Positions 30,934-32,919 of a stretch of 32,919 nt of DNA are shown here, in pieces. This DNA comes from Bacteroidales bacterium (GTDB lineage: Bacteria; Bacteroidota; Bacteroidia; Bacteroidales; UBA932). Under the pieces are notes generated by a model, which was given only the letters and a program-made list of their open reading frames with translations, did no database searches and had not been told where the DNA came from. A program made the position numbers and the translations under genes. Numbering within the stretch: the first letter of the stretch is position 1; each line of letters starts with the position of its first letter. The stretch lies in contig JAEEVG010000026.1 of assembly GCA_016290835.1 (NCBI GenBank), positions 1 to 32,919 on the forward strand. Reading direction: 5' to 3'.

Positions 30934-31578
30934 ATGGTCAGGCACCTGATATTCGACTTTGACGGCACGCTGGCCGACACCACTACGGGCATCGTTCTCT
31001 GCACGCAGCAGACGCTGCGGGAGATGGGCCTGCCGGTGGCGTCGGCCGAGCGTATCCGGGCCACCATCGGCCTCCCGCTGCGGGAGTGTTTCGAGCGCGG
31101 CACGGACACGCCGCCGGAGCGCCTGGACGAGGCGGTGGTGGTGTACCGCCGGCTTTTTCCCGGCATCGCCATCCCCCGCACGGTGCTCTACGAGGGAGTT
31201 CCGGGCACGCTCGCGGCGCTGCGCGAACGGGGTCTCACCCTGAGCATCGCCACCTCCCGCAGCGGCAAGACCCTGCGCGAACTGCTCGCCGTGCTGGGGA
31301 TTGCGGAGCATTTCTCCTGCCTCGCCGCCACGGAGGAAGTGGTCCATCCCAAGCCTGCGCCCGACTTGGCCCTGCTCCTGCTGGAGCGGACAGGCTTCGG
31401 GGCGGCGGAGACCGTGGTCATCGGGGATACCATCTTCGATCTGGAAATGGGCCGGCGGGCGGGCTGCCGCACCGTCGGGGTCACCTTCGGCAACCAGGAC
31501 CGTCCCCAGCTGGAGACGGCCTCCCCGGACTGGATCGTGGACCGTTTTCCGGATCTGCTGGACATCCTTGATGCATAA
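30934..31578 (+). CDS. HAD-superfamily hydrolase, phosphoglycolate phosphatase-like
   Basis: A 214-aa product. The frame extends upstream inside the GH2 gene, but the ATG at 30934, just after the GH2 stop, directly begins the HAD motif I IFDFDGTLADT (Asp8 and Asp10). Motif II is IATSRSG, motif III the Lys in HPKPAPDL, and motif IV IGDTIFDLEMGRRAG. The helical cap between motifs I and II is of the Gph/beta-phosphoglucomutase type, and the order fits a phosphatase. The substrate is unknown; its place after carbohydrate hydrolases suggests a sugar phosphate. Cytoplasmic. Confidence 0.9.
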   Translation: MVRHLIFDFDGTLADTTTGIVLCTQQTLREMGLPVASAERIRATIGLPLRECFERGTDTPPERLDEAVVVYRRLFPGIAIPRTVLYEGVPGTLAALRERGLTLSIATSRSGKTLRELLAVLGIAEHFSCLAATEEVVHPKPAPDLALLLLERTGFGAAETVVIGDTIFDLEMGRRAGCRTVGVTFGNQDRPQLETASPDWIVDRFPDLLDILDA

Positions 31579-31581
31579 AAA

Positions 31582-31612
31582 TTTGGATTTCCATTTTTAT
31601 TTGATACCTTTG
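31582..31612 (+). promoter_or_regulatory. his operon promoter
   Basis: TTTG at 31582-31585 and TACCTTTG at 31605-31612 are 19 bases apart, the best -33/-7 pair in the window. The box ends 6 bases before the leader-peptide ATG. Confidence 0.75.
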
Positions 31613-31618
31613 CGAAGA

Positions 31619-31660
31619 ATGACGACGATCCGCGCATACCACCATCACCACCGAGTCTGA
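31619..31660 (+). CDS. hisL: his operon leader peptide
   Basis: A 13-residue open frame, MTTIRAYHHHHRV, ends in TGA at 31658-31660. Four consecutive His codons (31640-31651) are the classic sensor of histidyl-tRNA supply: a ribosome that waits there lets the operon be read. It lies between the promoter and the attenuator hairpin and 98 bases before hisG. The predicted start of transcription is at or just before the ATG, so the leader would be translated from a leaderless mRNA. Confidence 0.85.
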   Translation: MTTIRAYHHHHRV

Positions 31661-31737
31661 CAGATCCGGTAGGTCGGTGCGTGTGTGACGCGACGCGATA
31701 GTGAGGCTTGCCGGTGTGTATCCGGCAAGTTTTTTTT
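31649..31737 (+). terminator. his attenuator
   Basis: CTTGCCGG (31707-31714) pairs exactly with CCGGCAAG (31722-31729) and is followed by eight T residues (31730-31737), a strong intrinsic terminator. Upstream, CACCGA (31649-31654), which overlaps the last His codons, can pair with TCGGTG (31674-31679). Stalling on the His codons would break that pair, as expected for attenuation. The exact antiterminator pairing is not evident by eye. Confidence 0.8.
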
Positions 31738-31759
31738 GTGAAATGTAGTTAGTAGAAAT

Positions 31760-32611
31760 ATGCTCAGATTAGCCATCCAATCCAAGGGCCGCCTCAACGA
31801 AGAGAGCACCGCTTTGTTGCGCGAGATCGGGATCGATATCGACGACAACCGCCGTAAATTCCTCTCCCAGGCCCCCAATTTCCCGCTGGAAGTCCTTTAT
31901 TTGCGGGACGACGATATCCCCCAGGTCGTCGCGGCCGGCACCGCCGGTCTCGGCATCGTGGGACTCAACGAGGTCGAGGAGCAGGGGCTCGACGTGCAGG
32001 TGGTCAGCAAGCTCGGGTTCGGCGCCTGCCGCCTGTCGCTGGCCGTGCCCCGCAGCGCGGACTACGACGGCCCGCAGTGGTTCGCGGGCAAGCGCATCGC
32101 CACCTCCTACCCCAGGATCCTGCGCGCCTGGCTCGAAGAAAAGGGAGTCCAGGCCCGGATCGAAGTGATCAAGGGTTCCGTGGAGATCGCCCCGGCCGCC
32201 GACATCGCCGACGCCATTTTCGATATCGTCTCCTCGGGCGGTACGCTGGTGTCCAACGGGCTGCGCGAGGTCGAGCAGGTGTTCTGGTCCGAGGCCGTGC
32301 TGATCTCCAGCGGGAAGTTGGACGCCGAGCAGCAGGCCCTGCTGGACGAGCTGCTTTTCCGCATCAGTTCCGCCCAGATCAGCCGCCGCAAGAAATACAT
32401 CCTGATGAACCTGCCGCAGAGCGCGGTGGAGGAGGCCACGCGCATCCTCCCCGCGATGCGCAGCCCCACCGTGATGCCGCTCGCCGCCGAGGGCTGGTGC
32501 TCGATGCACTCCGTGGTGGAGGAGGCCGACCTCTGGGACAAAATCCGCCAGCTCAAGGCCATCGGCGCCGAGGGCATCCTGGTGCTGAATATTGACAAAA
32601 TCATTCCGTAG
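31760..32611 (+). CDS. hisG: ATP phosphoribosyltransferase, long form
   Basis: A 283-aa enzyme for the first step of histidine synthesis: ATP plus PRPP gives phosphoribosyl-ATP. The catalytic part shows LRLAIQSKGRLNEES, AGTAGLGIVGLNEVEEQG and the PRPP loop DAIFDIVSSGGTLVSNGLREVE. The C-terminal regulatory domain (about 210-283, MNLPQSAVEEATRILPAMRSPTVMPLA) marks the long, histidine-inhibited form that needs no HisZ. It is controlled by the attenuator upstream, and hisD begins 3 bases after its stop. Confidence 0.97.
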   Translation: MLRLAIQSKGRLNEESTALLREIGIDIDDNRRKFLSQAPNFPLEVLYLRDDDIPQVVAAGTAGLGIVGLNEVEEQGLDVQVVSKLGFGACRLSLAVPRSADYDGPQWFAGKRIATSYPRILRAWLEEKGVQARIEVIKGSVEIAPAADIADAIFDIVSSGGTLVSNGLREVEQVFWSEAVLISSGKLDAEQQALLDELLFRISSAQISRRKKYILMNLPQSAVEEATRILPAMRSPTVMPLAAEGWCSMHSVVEEADLWDKIRQLKAIGAEGILVLNIDKIIP

Positions 32612-32614
32612 CTT

Positions 32615-32919
32615 ATGGAGACCTTTCTGAATCCCGCCCGTGCGCAATGGGACGCCCTTTGCCGGCGCCCCGCAAGCGAGAATCCCCTCGTGCGGGAGCG
32701 CGTGGAGAAGATCCTGCAGCGCGTCCGCGAGCAGGGCGACGAGGCCCTGCGGGCGCTTTCGCTCGAGATCGAGGGCCGCGCGCTGGAGGCGATCGAAGTC
32801 AGCCCGTCGGAGGTGGAGGCGGCCTGTGCGGCCGTCAGCGGGGAGGTGAAGGCGGCCGTCGCTGCGGCGGAGCGCAACATCCGCGCCTTCCACGAGGCCC
32901 AGATGCCGCGCGAGGTCAG
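32615..32919 (+). CDS. hisD: Histidinol dehydrogenase, N-terminal fragment
   Basis: Starts with ATG at 32615, 3 bases after hisG, and runs open to the window edge (101 codons). The N-terminal sequence (METFLNPARAQWDALCRRP, VRERVEKILQRVREQGDEAL, AAVAAAERNIRAFHEAQMP) has the look of HisD, where these helices precede the NAD- and zinc-binding core. The catalytic residues lie beyond the window. It carries out the last two steps of histidine synthesis. Confidence 0.93.
   Translation, partial: METFLNPARAQWDALCRRPASENPLVRERVEKILQRVREQGDEALRALSLEIEGRALEAIEVSPSEVEAACAAVSGEVKAAVAAAERNIRAFHEAQMPREV

Overview
The window is about 32.9 kb of dense, GC-rich bacterial DNA. Gene content and promoters point to a high-GC member of the order Bacteroidales. 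At least eight transcription units start just after a box of the form TAnnTTTG, the -7 element of Bacteroidetes sigma factors. Many products are lipoproteins or secreted glycoside hydrolases, and NhaC, ThrE, GdhA and long-form HisG resemble Bacteroidales versions. I cannot name the genus; an uncultured gut or rumen lineage is a guess. No tRNA, rRNA, CRISPR array, transposase or phage gene was seen.

Left part, + strand (1-6917): the end of a retropepsin-like protease gene; an unknown membrane-anchored protein; a membrane-anchored protein with two cysteine-protease-like repeats, of which only the first keeps its catalytic residues; mreB without mreC; a palindromic intergenic element; dnaB followed by an ADP-ribosylglycohydrolase; a GH43-like lipoprotein; and a small lipoprotein. 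Middle part, - strand (6930-21397): three units. One runs from a GH2 lipoprotein into an alcohol dehydrogenase-aldehyde dehydrogenase fusion whose domain order is the reverse of AdhE. The second is pgeF, a small lipoprotein and an esterase. The third is gdhA, a large PEP-synthase-like protein without a phosphohistidine domain, an esterase, a DUF1460 amidase and a PhzF protein. Right part (21675-32919): an Hsp20; NhaC (-); an MBL lipoprotein, an MTA/SAH nucleosidase and a C_GCAxxG protein (+); a ThrE-type exporter (-); a rhamnogalacturonan unit (GH105-CE12 fusion, GH2, HAD phosphatase); and the start of the his operon with a histidine leader peptide, attenuator, hisG and truncated hisD.

The most unusual material is non-coding. 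Two unlinked intergenic regions (2802-2931 and 11816-11943) each hold four copies of a 9-bp word in the order direct, inverted, direct, inverted. The gaps are nearly the same (28/38/28 and 27/38/27 nt). The word is identical within an element but different between elements (AGATCCGCA and AGGTGTCCA), and both first copies are followed by CAAAAACGCC. The second quartet lies inside a gene-free element of about 730 bp (11591-12322) whose two ends are diverged inverted copies of one structured sequence, with at least one compensatory base-pair change. This looks like an undescribed family of structured or mobile repeats; its function is unknown.
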